Assembly: GCA_016935195.1 (NCBI GenBank)
Contig: JAFGRL010000148.1
Location: 1 to 37,423, forward strand
From: Sedimentisphaerales bacterium
GTDB taxonomy: Bacteria; Planctomycetota; Phycisphaerae; Sedimentisphaerales; Anaerobacaceae
Length of the DNA: 37,423 nucleotides
Reading direction: 5' to 3'
Shown here: positions 26,080 to 34,738 of the stretch, piece after piece
Position numbering within the stretch: position 1 is the first letter of the stretch
How the letters are laid out: every line of letters begins with the position of its first letter
Program-made: the position numbers and the translations under genes
The notes under the pieces: model-generated
Databases searched by the model: none
What the model saw: only the letters and a program-made list of their open reading frames with translations
Told to the model about the DNA's origin: nothing

Positions 26080-26883
26080 CTCTTTTGGCTTTAGAATTCC
26101 TTTGAAGCCTTCTATTATTTCCTTACCGGTGTCTTTGCCGACATCAATAATTTTCTGGCCTTCTTCTGTAACTGCCTTACCTACACCCAGTGCTTTATCC
26201 AGGGTGAATTTCATTCCATCTACTATCTCTGCAGGCAATTTGCCGGCACCCTGCTTGGCAACACCTTGTGCAAGTGCAAGCATAATTTTGCTACTGAGCA
26301 CGGCAGTATCCATTTTGCTGTCACTGCCGAGGTTACTCATTCTAATTGGAGCCAATTTTAGAGTTATAGTATCAGCTTTTCCCGGCACCGGCAGCAGTTT
26401 TACTTTGACGGTAATATCGCTGATTTCAAGCTGGTCAATCTGAAGGTTTTTGCCTTTCGGCCTGGATTGTTTTTCTTCCTTTTTAGAAATAGAATTGATT
26501 ACCTCCTGTAAATTATTGGTTAATCCCTTCTGTTCAATAACAAGGTTTACGCCATCAAGTTTGATTGTCTTTACTCGCATGGTATCGGAAAGCATAGAAC
26601 CGATGCTTGCACTTACGTAACCTTTACCCAGCTCAAGCAGATTTTCGTGTTTATAGCCTGACGGGTTTTTTATTATCAACCCTTCAATTCCCACTGCGCC
26701 CCTAAGAATCGAAAGATCAATATCTGCAACATCAACGTCGACACCCAGTGCTTGTGTAGCTGCTTTCTCGAGACCCGCCTTTAAAAGATGAGACCCAATA
26801 GTTAGGAAAATCACCGCTGCTGCCACGACCAAAATAATCAAACACAAAAGAGCGATCTTTAAGATTTTTTTGCCCGATATCAT
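26071..26883 (-). CDS. AsmA-like membrane-anchored protein
   Basis: The 270 residues start with a single N-terminal membrane anchor (about 6-30, KILKIALLCLIILVVAAAV) followed by an extracytoplasmic region. That region has the AsmA-type pattern: VDVADIDLSILRGAVGIEG, then IKLDGVNLVIEQ, and later a lysine-rich tail (KPKEKK). AsmA-family proteins sit in the periplasm and have been tied to outer-membrane lipid transport or assembly. This one is far shorter than the E. coli members and probably has only one domain. GGAGA lies 7 bases upstream of the ATG. It is separated by 68 bases from the Gfo/Idh gene upstream on the same strand. It may relate to the mlaEF pair elsewhere in the window, but that is speculation. 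Confidence 0.75.
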   Translation of the reverse strand: MISGKKILKIALLCLIILVVAAAVIFLTIGSHLLKAGLEKAATQALGVDVDVADIDLSILRGAVGIEGLIIKNPSGYKHENLLELGKGYVSASIGSMLSDTMRVKTIKLDGVNLVIEQKGLTNNLQEVINSISKKEEKQSRPKGKNLQIDQLEISDITVKVKLLPVPGKADTITLKLAPIRMSNLGSDSKMDTAVLSSKIMLALAQGVAKQGAGKLPAEIVDGMKFTLDKALGVGKAVTEEGQKIIDVGKDTGKEIIEGFKGILKPKEKK

Positions 26884-26951
26884 TTTTCAATCTCCTAAAA
26901 AAGAATTAACGGCCCGGATTTTCTTATTTTCAAAGCATTGAAAACATTAGA

Positions 26952-28031
26952 TTACACAACCCACGGTTGGGGTTCAACAATAATCTTTTGCTTGGTTTGC
27001 ACCGCCTTTTCTATAAGAATTGCCACATAAGTGTCCTGAGCAGCCTGGGCAACACTGTAAAATTCCGACCCACCGCGCACATATTCTGCCATTTTTTTAA
27101 GACATGTTGCAACCGCAATTTCATCATCGGCAAGCCTTGCCGGTGTAAATTCGTTTCGATAAATCCACCTATCACCGGCAAGAATTCCTTTGTGAAAGTA
27201 GCCCTCGAGATTTCCGGTTTGCCCCGCATCAACTCTGCGAAGTTCTAACTCTATCGGCGTTTTATAATCCAATAAATATCTTACAGTATTGTTGTTGATT
27301 TCTCCTTGTCTGCCACGTACCAGAACCCGATTCGACCTTATCCATGAAAAGTACTGGTCGGACACGAAGTCGTATATACCTAATTTGTCACCGAAATCCA
27401 GATAGGCGATTACCTGGCTGGAGCTTATAAGGCGTTCTTCTTTTGGTGGACCGTCTCGGCCTGGGCCTGCTATCAACTTCGCCTCGAATTCTTTGGTAGT
27501 TATAGTTGCTTTTTGAAAACCTACACCGAGATAGTTACGAATTAGACTTACTCCATGGTATCCGTGGGCTGCTGAAATCTGGGCCTGGCTGATTTGCCCG
27601 AGCCAGCCAGAATTAACAATATTCAGACGCCCCGCATGCCCGGGCTGATAAATGTACTGCTCAGCAACCTGAATTCTTGCGCCACTTTGTGTGAGCTTCC
27701 AAACCTCGATGAGACCATCCAAATCAACAGCAGGTGAGGTCTCCACAAGGACAGGAATTTTTCCGAGCGCTAATTTGCGAAGTATCTGCGGATTTATGTC
27801 CCGTGGAACGCTGACAACAACAAACTCAGCTTCAGTTTCAGCAAACATTTCATCAATAGTTCGGAAGGTTCTAATGGCCCAGTTCTTCTCAATAATCCGG
27901 CCTTTTGCCTGGTTGCGAACAACGATACCAGTTACTTCAAATTGTTCCGGTAGTTCCTTAGCAACCCGCAGGAAAAACTCAGCTCTCCAGCCGGAGCCAA
28001 TAATGCTGAAGTTTGTCTTTTTCATAACCAT
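26952..28031 (-). CDS. Gfo/Idh/MocA family oxidoreductase
   Basis: This 359-residue NAD(P)-dependent sugar oxidoreductase-type protein begins with a Rossmann fold (FSIIGSGWRAEFFLRVA, then the second strand EVTGIVVR). The family EFVVVSVP element (about residues 70-77) contacts the nicotinamide, and LVETSPAVDLDGL corresponds to the EKP-like region, with ETS where most members have EKP. The lysine of the usual EKP is therefore absent, which may alter catalysis. The remaining part has the C-terminal beta-sheet of the GFO_IDH_MocA type. Two ATGs stand two codons apart at the start. It lies between the two barrel-HEAT genes, consistent with carbohydrate metabolism. The substrate is unknown. Confidence 0.87.
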   Translation of the reverse strand: MVMKKTNFSIIGSGWRAEFFLRVAKELPEQFEVTGIVVRNQAKGRIIEKNWAIRTFRTIDEMFAETEAEFVVVSVPRDINPQILRKLALGKIPVLVETSPAVDLDGLIEVWKLTQSGARIQVAEQYIYQPGHAGRLNIVNSGWLGQISQAQISAAHGYHGVSLIRNYLGVGFQKATITTKEFEAKLIAGPGRDGPPKEERLISSSQVIAYLDFGDKLGIYDFVSDQYFSWIRSNRVLVRGRQGEINNNTVRYLLDYKTPIELELRRVDAGQTGNLEGYFHKGILAGDRWIYRNEFTPARLADDEIAVATCLKKMAEYVRGGSEFYSVAQAAQDTYVAILIEKAVQTKQKIIVEPQPWVV

Positions 28032-28182
28032 TTTTGGGAAAACCTTGATCGTGAATTGTGGCTATAGACTTTCGAACTAATGTAAAATAAAGTTTCAAAA
28101 AGATGCCTTATTACCTTGTTTTTCGGCTGTTTTCTTCCGAAAGGAGCTATTAATAAATATTGTATCCCTTCGTTTGAGCACT

Positions 28183-30351
28183 TCAGGGCCACATTCCGCT
28201 TTTGAGCCATTCCTTGGTGAATCCGGTAAGGTCGTTCATACTAAAGAATTTCGGCCGTTTTTCAAAAAGCTCGTCGTATTCCTGCTCGGTCATTATCGTA
28301 AAGGGACTCAGGTTCTGAGGCATGTACAGACTCAGCCAGGCCATCTGTGCCAGGCGTTGCTGTTTTCTCTGATTGTAATATGACTCAAGCAGGGCTCGGC
28401 CGTCATCACCTGTAGCCAAAAGTGCATCTCCGATGGGTCGATAGCCCCAGTCGACATCGCTGCGCTGACAGCCGGAGCTGCCCAGTTTACTATACAGAGC
28501 ACCTAAGGCATCGAGAACCTGCGGCCGGACCGCCTCAGCAGCCGGGTCAGAACGGCCAAACAGCTTTCCAAGGGATTGCGCTGCACGTTCTGAAACCGCC
28601 ACATTATCGAGCGCAACAGCATCGATAAGCGCTTGCACCCCGGCAGGACTATTGTTTATATTACCCAAACCTTCGGCCGCATATTGCCTAACGTTATCAC
28701 AAGGATCATTAAATAGTGTGTTAATAAATGCAGAAACTACGTCTGTATTATACATATATCTTGCCAATGTATATCCAGCCACCTCTCGAACCATGTGATT
28801 GGCGTGATTTTGTATAGCATCGGCAAGCTGAGCTCGCACGGTTGTCGACGGCGTGCAATAATGTAACGCATAACCGGCAGCGTTATTAAACATGAAGTTA
28901 CCGTACTGATCCACGGCATCTAAAATCATGGTGGATGTATTAGAGCCCCTGACTTTCTGTAAACCGGTAATCGCAGAGTTGCGGATTGCGCTTTCCGGGT
29001 CAAAAAGAGCTGCCTCAATGGTAGGTACGGCAACTGCCTCGCCTATTACACCCAATGCCCGAAGTGCGAGTCTTCGCACAAGCAGATGAGGGTCCGAAGC
29101 TAACGGGAGAACATCGGATGGAGTAGCCGGAGTTTTGCCCTCTATAATCTGTGCCAGGACACACATTCTCTTGTACTGGTTCGGGTCAGAAAGGGCCGAA
29201 AGCAGTTGGGGGTATATGTTGCTTCGGAGCAGGTACGAGGTCTCTGCACCTCCGAATGAAATAACCACAGAGATACAATAGCCGGTATAGCTGTAAGGAC
29301 TGGAGGTTTTCATCGAAACCCCGGTGCCTGTGCCTTCTACATCTTCTTTGACCATCAGAGCAACATCGAGACCGGTTCCACGAAGAATAAGTTCATCCAC
29401 CGTCTGGTTATTACTCCAGGTTTTATAGTCCATATTAATTTCCCCGCTGGTGCGCAGGCCATCGCTATAAGGCCATACGTCGATGCTATCAGGGGCTTTC
29501 CGATTAAGGACAATTCCAATCTTTATTCCATAGGGGGACAAAGCTGTTTTTAACTCCCCAAGGAACTGCGTAGTATATTCACCTCGCAGGTTTATCCAAT
29601 CGGTCTTGTTAAACGGCTCGGTGCGGATGTCAACACCGTAGCGGTTCTTAAACTCTTCGACAATAGGATCGTTGTAACCGAACTGTTCGGCAAACCGCAT
29701 ACCGTAGTTCTCAGCGTATGTGTAAAAACATACACCGTCGTAGCCTGCTTCAACCGCCAGGTTGACATATGTGTCCTTGACAGCCTGGCGAACCTCTGGA
29801 TATGAAAACTCGAATGGTCCAGCCTGTTTGATGGTACCGTACTTGTCTACGGGTATCCACTCACGATGCTGCACACGGAAAAGCGATTCCCAGCCATATG
29901 GATAGCCGTAATATGTACCGACTGATGTATCTCCTGTGGAGCCCCAGTCAAAAAGGTTTCCCAGACCCCAGAGTTCAATACCGCGGTCATGTGCTGCCTG
30001 AACAGCGATCTGCTCGAGATTCTCATTGGTTATCAGATGATTAGCCCAATTCCAGAAGCTTGCCGTTCGAGGGTGCGTGCCCTGGCGTATCATTACCCGA
30101 AGTGGACCTTTTGCATCCTGCGCTTCCTGCAATCCTCGCCAGTAGATACGCCTGACACCCCAGATGTCTTTCAAAAGGTCAAACGTTGCCGCGATTCCAG
30201 CCGGCGATTCAACAGGAAGGGAGGTACACAGAAAATGGTTGTCACCTGTGCTAATAGAACCGTCTATTGCTGTAGCTTTGACGATTGAGTTCGGACACGC
30301 TACAAAAATCAAGGTTAACGCAGCCGTAAGAAGGATACTTCTGCCCGTCAT
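28183..30351 (-). CDS. Exported barrel-like glycosidase-type domain fused to HEAT repeats (paralogue)
   Basis: This 722-residue exported protein is a paralogue of the one at 23225-25993. The frame is open to 30390, but the ATG at 30351 places a signal peptide (about 1-28) at the very start. Shared elements are GSISTGDNHFLCTSLPV, RRIYWRGLQEA, REWIPVDKYG and YAENYGMRFAEQFGYNDPIV, with the same conserved glutamate. HEAT-like repeats fill about residues 410-650 (RRLALRALGVIGEAVAVPTI, VRQYAAEGLGNI). The shared DVDWGYRPIGDALLATG block follows. It ends after that, lacking the LamG-like C-terminal domain. The two genes are inverted around an AsmA-like and a Gfo/Idh gene. Conservation is high in the barrel, so both are probably active in a related role. 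Function is unproven. Confidence 0.83.
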   Translation of the reverse strand: MTGRSILLTAALTLIFVACPNSIVKATAIDGSISTGDNHFLCTSLPVESPAGIAATFDLLKDIWGVRRIYWRGLQEAQDAKGPLRVMIRQGTHPRTASFWNWANHLITNENLEQIAVQAAHDRGIELWGLGNLFDWGSTGDTSVGTYYGYPYGWESLFRVQHREWIPVDKYGTIKQAGPFEFSYPEVRQAVKDTYVNLAVEAGYDGVCFYTYAENYGMRFAEQFGYNDPIVEEFKNRYGVDIRTEPFNKTDWINLRGEYTTQFLGELKTALSPYGIKIGIVLNRKAPDSIDVWPYSDGLRTSGEINMDYKTWSNNQTVDELILRGTGLDVALMVKEDVEGTGTGVSMKTSSPYSYTGYCISVVISFGGAETSYLLRSNIYPQLLSALSDPNQYKRMCVLAQIIEGKTPATPSDVLPLASDPHLLVRRLALRALGVIGEAVAVPTIEAALFDPESAIRNSAITGLQKVRGSNTSTMILDAVDQYGNFMFNNAAGYALHYCTPSTTVRAQLADAIQNHANHMVREVAGYTLARYMYNTDVVSAFINTLFNDPCDNVRQYAAEGLGNINNSPAGVQALIDAVALDNVAVSERAAQSLGKLFGRSDPAAEAVRPQVLDALGALYSKLGSSGCQRSDVDWGYRPIGDALLATGDDGRALLESYYNQRKQQRLAQMAWLSLYMPQNLSPFTIMTEQEYDELFEKRPKFFSMNDLTGFTKEWLKSGMWP

Positions 30352-30440
30352 AATTACGCTATCTTTCTCAAAAACCCTCTCAGCGGGCACTCAGCCCACT
30401 CAAACTGTTGCTGTGATTACATCTCCTCCAGCACAGATAT

Positions 30441-30449
30441 ATTATAGCA
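30441..30449 (-). promoter_or_regulatory. Extended -10 promoter of the second barrel-HEAT gene
   Basis: On the minus strand TGC is directly followed by a perfect TATAAT, about 90 bases before the start at 30351. A purine-rich GGAGGAG immediately followed by ATG-TAA lies in the leader (about 30418-30427). Confidence 0.5.
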
Positions 30450-30581
30450 AATTCAAGCCGGCAGAACAGCCAAATTTTACAACAGATAAGCTGCTTACCT
30501 AAAAACCTGCAGTTTTTTTTCATCTGCTGATCTTACTATATCGTTTCCTGTTTCGTCGGCGACAGACTAATAGGTTCCTGC

Positions 30582-30609
30582 TTGAAGATAAAACCAAGGA
30601 CTGTATAAT
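30582..30609 (+). promoter_or_regulatory. Candidate promoter of the E2-like/GH130/LtaS-like operon
   Basis: TTGAAG (30582-30587) and a perfect TATAAT (30604-30609) are 16 bases apart, 74 bases before the first start codon of the operon. The remaining gap to the divergent gene holds no further feature that I recognise. Confidence 0.5.
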
Positions 30610-30683
30610 ACCGCAGCAACATTGGATAAAAACGTTGCAGTAAATTTTTCTTTTGGCTATGTAAATACAAATCCGGGATTTAG

Positions 30684-31436
30684 ATGGTAAAATCAATTTC
30701 GAAACGGCCTTTAGAAGCAAGAACAGCTGCAGTGCAAGCTGCCAAAGAAAAACATGCAGGACGGTCTGTGCCTCTGAGCAGGATTCAGAAGCTGATCGGC
30801 CAAAGGATGGTCCAATCAAAGATGACCAAGCCCTGCTTTTACATAGGATTGGATGCGGATGTGACAGAGCTGATGAGCCTGCGGCGCAAACTGAGCAGAA
30901 AACTGTGCTTTAAGATAACAACAAACAGCTTGTATATTTTCGCTTTGGCCAGGGCAGCGCGGGAATATCCACTGATGCTGAGCAGGCTAAATGGCGATGA
31001 TATTAAAATTGCCGGGAATATTAATGTGGCCTTTGCCGTCAATGCACCTGAGGGAATTATAGTACCGGTTATAAAAGATGCCGACAGTAAAGAACTGGTT
31101 GAGATTGCGTCTCTGGAAAAGTCTTTGACCAACAAGGCCCGCTGCAATAAATTGACACTTGAACAGATGCAGGATCAGACAATCGCTCTTAGCAACTTAG
31201 GCCCTTATGGTATAGACTCATTCTTTGGTATTGTTCCACCGACGACAACAACCATACTGGCCACTGGTAACGTTCTCAGCAGGCCGGTGCCGAGCAACGG
31301 CTCAATCCAGGTGCGCAAAATGATTTGCCTGACATTGGCAACTGACAGCAGAGTCGTCGGCAGCGTTTATGCTGCGAGGTTTTTAAATCTCTTGAAGGAA
31401 AATCTTCAAAAGCCGATACATGACTATGGACTGTGA
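30684..31436 (+). CDS. Stand-alone E2-type acyltransferase domain with degenerate active site
   Basis: This 250-residue protein has the catalytic-domain fold of 2-oxoacid dehydrogenase E2 enzymes and chloramphenicol acetyltransferase. Visible family parts are VPLSRIQKLIGQRM (29-42), KPCFYIGLDADVTELMSLR (49-67), the central NINVAFAVNAPEGIIVPVI (112-130), and LSNLGPYGIDSFFGIVPP (169-186). The lipoyl and E3-binding domains of a normal E2 are absent. The catalytic D-H-R-x-x-x-G near the end is D-S-R-V-V-G-S (221-227): the histidine is serine and the final glycine is displaced. No E1 or E3 genes are nearby. It starts an operon with GH130 (3 bases on) and an LtaS-like gene. It may be a non-catalytic binding or assembly protein, or use another mechanism. 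A weak site GGGA precedes the ATG. Confidence 0.8.
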   Translation: MVKSISKRPLEARTAAVQAAKEKHAGRSVPLSRIQKLIGQRMVQSKMTKPCFYIGLDADVTELMSLRRKLSRKLCFKITTNSLYIFALARAAREYPLMLSRLNGDDIKIAGNINVAFAVNAPEGIIVPVIKDADSKELVEIASLEKSLTNKARCNKLTLEQMQDQTIALSNLGPYGIDSFFGIVPPTTTTILATGNVLSRPVPSNGSIQVRKMICLTLATDSRVVGSVYAARFLNLLKENLQKPIHDYGL

Positions 31437-31439
31437 TAA

Positions 31440-32504
31440 ATGGAAGTATTTCGCTGCCCCCAGAATCCGATAATAAAGCCAGATGATATTAAGCCCTCCA
31501 GGGAGGACTTCGAAGTTATTGGTGTTTTCAATCCCGCTGTGGCACGCTTTGACAACGAGGTAATCCTGCTGCTTCGTGTGGCAGAAAGGCCTGTCAGTAA
31601 CAAGCCGGGTACTGTATTGGCGGCCGTTTATGATACGGCTAAAGCCCAGGTAGTTCTAAAAGAGTTTTCCAGGAAGGATTCCACCGTAGACTTTTCGGAT
31701 CCCCGACTAATAATAACGCCATCGCAGACATACCTGACGTCAATATCACATTTGAGACTGGCACGCAGCACCGATGGTATACACTTCGACATAGATGATT
31801 GCCCTGCTATATTTCCCGGCAGCGACTATGAAAGTTTCGGAATCGAAGATGCAAGAATTACTGCAGTGGATTCGACTTACTATATCAGCTACGTGGGAGT
31901 ATCGGCCTTTGGCATAACAACGTGTTTGATATCTACCAGGGATTTCAAATTCTTTAGTCGCCAAGGAGTTATTTTCTGCCCGGACAATAAGGATGTTGTG
32001 ATTTTCCCCGGCAGGGTGAGAGGCAATTATTATGCCCTGCACCGTCCCGTATCTTCTTTGTTTAAAAAGCATGATATCTGGATTTCACAATCGTCAGACC
32101 TTGTTCATTGGGGAAACCACCGTTATCTTATGGGGCTTCGGGCCAAGATGTGGGATGAGATGAAGATAGGGGCAGGCGCTGTGCCTTTCAGGATTGAGGA
32201 TGGCTGGCTTGAGATTTATCACGGAGCTGACCAAAACAACCGTTATTGCTTAGGAGCTTTGCTGCTTGACGCTGATGAGCCATCAAAGGTCTTAGCAAGG
32301 TCAAAAGTGCCGATTCTCGAACCGGAGGCTGAATATGAGCAAAAAGGTTTCTTTGGAAATGTAGTTTTTAGCTGCGGACTGCTTGCTGAAGAAGAAAAGC
32401 TCAAAATCTATTATGGAGCAGCCGACGCAACTGTCTGTTATGCTGAAATACCATTAAAAGATTGCCTGCGAACCTTAGACTTTTCTAAGGCAGATTCACA
32501 CTGA
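31440..32504 (+). CDS. GH130 family glycoside phosphorylase/hydrolase (beta-mannoside type)
   Basis: This 354-residue five-bladed propeller enzyme belongs to family GH130, which includes beta-1,4-mannosyl-glucose and mannooligosaccharide phosphorylases. Family signs are NPIIKPDDI at the start, FNPAVARFDNEVILLLRVAERP, the acid-residue motif FGIEDARIT (about 137-145, with the catalytic aspartate), KIGAGAVPFRIEDGWLEIYHG (positions about 241-261), and the closing KIYYGAADATVCYAE. The gene begins 3 bases after the stop of the E2-like gene with no separate ribosome binding site, suggesting translational coupling. The LtaS-like gene follows 12 bases later. It is cytosolic (no signal peptide). Some members are hydrolases rather than phosphorylases; substrate and mode cannot be decided here. 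Confidence 0.9.
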   Translation: MEVFRCPQNPIIKPDDIKPSREDFEVIGVFNPAVARFDNEVILLLRVAERPVSNKPGTVLAAVYDTAKAQVVLKEFSRKDSTVDFSDPRLIITPSQTYLTSISHLRLARSTDGIHFDIDDCPAIFPGSDYESFGIEDARITAVDSTYYISYVGVSAFGITTCLISTRDFKFFSRQGVIFCPDNKDVVIFPGRVRGNYYALHRPVSSLFKKHDIWISQSSDLVHWGNHRYLMGLRAKMWDEMKIGAGAVPFRIEDGWLEIYHGADQNNRYCLGALLLDADEPSKVLARSKVPILEPEAEYEQKGFFGNVVFSCGLLAEEEKLKIYYGAADATVCYAEIPLKDCLRTLDFSKADSH

Positions 32505-32516
32505 CAAAGGGAAAGT

Positions 32517-34526
32517 TTGAAAAGCAAGATTATCTCATTCTGGCACAGTTGTCTGCCTGTTAGACCTTTGGTTAAATTGGGATTGCATATCTATGGCTTC
32601 TTAGCCGGGCGTCCCTGGAGTACCTTGATTTTCGGGGGCCTGTTTTGCACATTGGCTGTAAAGCTCTTTCATGCCGTGCGTACCAACATTGTTAGTGAAT
32701 ATCCACGATGGGTGCTTGCCGATATTGCTGTGTTATTCTTTGTGGAAAATGTTCTAACGATGTTATATTCTCACTGGCATCGTAAATCTGTTGCACGGGC
32801 AGCTATTGCCGTTTCTGCCATTTTCTGCACCTGGTCGGTAATAAATGCCGGCTGGATGATCAAGACCGGCACACAAATCCTGCCTATGGTACTGGCACCG
32901 TTATTTCGTGATCCCTTAAATACTTTTAGCATCATTGGCGTAAGTATAGTGAAGATGCCGGTGGCAGCACTTATTCTACTTGCACCAAGTGCGCTAGCGC
33001 TTACGTTCTTTATATCTGTTTTTACAAGGCCAAAGGTAACCCAGACAAAGCCAAAGTTTCTGATAGTTAAGTCATCTCTCCTGGTGCTGTTGATAGCTGC
33101 AGCATTTTTTTCACGAAACAACCATACAGAGCCATATACATCAAGTATAACCTTCGAAGGTCTTCAATATAATTGTCACCTCAAGGCGATAACGGTTCTT
33201 TTTTTACCTAATGACCTGTCATTGGACAGGGCCGACCTGGTAAACTCAAACAGGAAAATACCAGCACACGACGAGTTTGGAATAAATCTCTCACCCGGGA
33301 ACAAAAGGGTAAACAAAAATCTGGTCATAGTGATTCTGGAGGGCGTTCAATACCAGTACACATCATTAGCCAACAAAGAAAAGAACCTGACGCCATACCT
33401 GGCAAGAATGGCCAAAGAAGGTGTAGAGTTTACAAACGTTCGTTCTACCCTTACCCATACTACAAAAGCAGTGTTTTCACTGCTCACTGGTTGGTTTCCT
33501 TCGGTGCGTCAGGATTTAGCTGAAGCTGTCCCTGCGCATAAGCCCTACGCGGGCCTTGCAGCGATTCTGAAAGACAAACTTAATTTTCGGACAGCCTTTT
33601 TTCAGTCAGCCAAAGGCAATTTTGAGGGCAGGCCGGGCCTTGTCTATAATCTCGGATTTGACAAATTCTGGGCCAGGGATGATTTAGGTCGGACAGACTG
33701 CTTTCTGGGTTATCTTGCCTGCGACGAATTCTCAATGTTAGAGCCAATTTTCTCCTGGATAAAGACTGATGAAAGCCCTTTTTTTCTAACAGTTCTTTGT
33801 TCGGTCACGCACGACCCTTACGAAGTCCCAGAATGGTATTCCACAGCCGCCAATACACCGCTGCTGCGTTACAAGCAGGCAGTTTCTTACACCGATGGTT
33901 TTATAATCGCTCTGAATGCACGACTTTCACAGCTTAATCTGCTCGATGAAACCATTTTCTGTGTTATCTCTGATCATGGTGAGGCTTTTGGAGAACACGG
34001 CCTGCTTGGACACGAGCGAATAGGCTTTGATGAAGCATTACACATACCCTGGGTCATTCGAGCACCAATGCTCATCGAAGGTGGTCTGAAAGTTACCCAG
34101 CCTGTCAGCTCTATCGATTTGACACCAACGATTCTCAGCCTGCTCGGCTTTGAGGTAAAATCAGGAGATTTTAACGGTACAGATGTTCTTAGTTATATGC
34201 CGGATAACCGGGAGGTATATTTTTCGGGCTGGCTCGAACAAAGCCCTTCGGGTTTCGTCAAAGGTGATACAAAGTTCATATTTAATCCGGTTGACAAAAC
34301 GATTTCAGTATTTGATCTGGACGCCGAACCTCTTGAGGCAAAGAATACATTAATCAATGAAAAATTAGCTCAAGCTGTCGCCAAGGACATCGGCCAATGG
34401 CGGAAAAGTACCCTTTTTAACCCGGCTCAAGAGCAAATCGGGCATAAAATACTGTTCGGACACTGGCTTTGCAGCTGGAAAAACAATATCTCAAAGGCTG
34501 ATTACAAACGTTTTGGCACAGAGTAA
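32517..34526 (+). CDS. Membrane-anchored LtaS/sulfatase-fold phosphotransferase
   Basis: This 669-residue protein has five predicted membrane segments in the first 205 residues (about 34-52, 64-84, 92-113, 145-168, 184-200). An extracytoplasmic alkaline-phosphatase-superfamily domain (about 265-620) follows. That is the layout of lipoteichoic acid synthase and related phosphoglycerol or phosphoethanolamine transferases. The nucleophile position of the sulfatase motif reads T-T-K-A-V-F-S-L-L-T-G (315-325), so threonine replaces the cysteine or serine of true sulfatases, as in LtaS. Metal-binding motifs include VIVILEGVQ, SVTHDPYEVP and SDHGEAFGEHGLLGHE. The start is a TTG with AAAGGGAAAG just upstream. 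Third in the operon with E2-like and GH130 genes, it probably decorates a surface glycan or glycolipid; the donor is unknown. Confidence 0.87.
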   Translation: MKSKIISFWHSCLPVRPLVKLGLHIYGFLAGRPWSTLIFGGLFCTLAVKLFHAVRTNIVSEYPRWVLADIAVLFFVENVLTMLYSHWHRKSVARAAIAVSAIFCTWSVINAGWMIKTGTQILPMVLAPLFRDPLNTFSIIGVSIVKMPVAALILLAPSALALTFFISVFTRPKVTQTKPKFLIVKSSLLVLLIAAAFFSRNNHTEPYTSSITFEGLQYNCHLKAITVLFLPNDLSLDRADLVNSNRKIPAHDEFGINLSPGNKRVNKNLVIVILEGVQYQYTSLANKEKNLTPYLARMAKEGVEFTNVRSTLTHTTKAVFSLLTGWFPSVRQDLAEAVPAHKPYAGLAAILKDKLNFRTAFFQSAKGNFEGRPGLVYNLGFDKFWARDDLGRTDCFLGYLACDEFSMLEPIFSWIKTDESPFFLTVLCSVTHDPYEVPEWYSTAANTPLLRYKQAVSYTDGFIIALNARLSQLNLLDETIFCVISDHGEAFGEHGLLGHERIGFDEALHIPWVIRAPMLIEGGLKVTQPVSSIDLTPTILSLLGFEVKSGDFNGTDVLSYMPDNREVYFSGWLEQSPSGFVKGDTKFIFNPVDKTISVFDLDAEPLEAKNTLINEKLAQAVAKDIGQWRKSTLFNPAQEQIGHKILFGHWLCSWKNNISKADYKRFGTE

Positions 34527-34738
34527 TCCTTTTTGACAAAAGGACTTATCTAAAATAGACGTCTGATAACCGTGTAATCGTCCCATATTTATGCACCCAT
34601 TTTTCCCGAGAACTTAAAAAAAATTGTGTAGATGTTTGTAAAAATAGGTTAGACAGGTTATATTAGCTTTGAAATAATGTAGCAAAGTGGTAAAATAAGA
34701 TATTTGGAGTACTTGTTTAAGGGCGTTTCGGTCATTTT

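Noticed and set aside
32517-34526. True sulfatase
   Set aside because: The motif lacks the cysteine or serine converted to formylglycine and has threonine instead; with five membrane helices, an LtaS-like transferase fits better.
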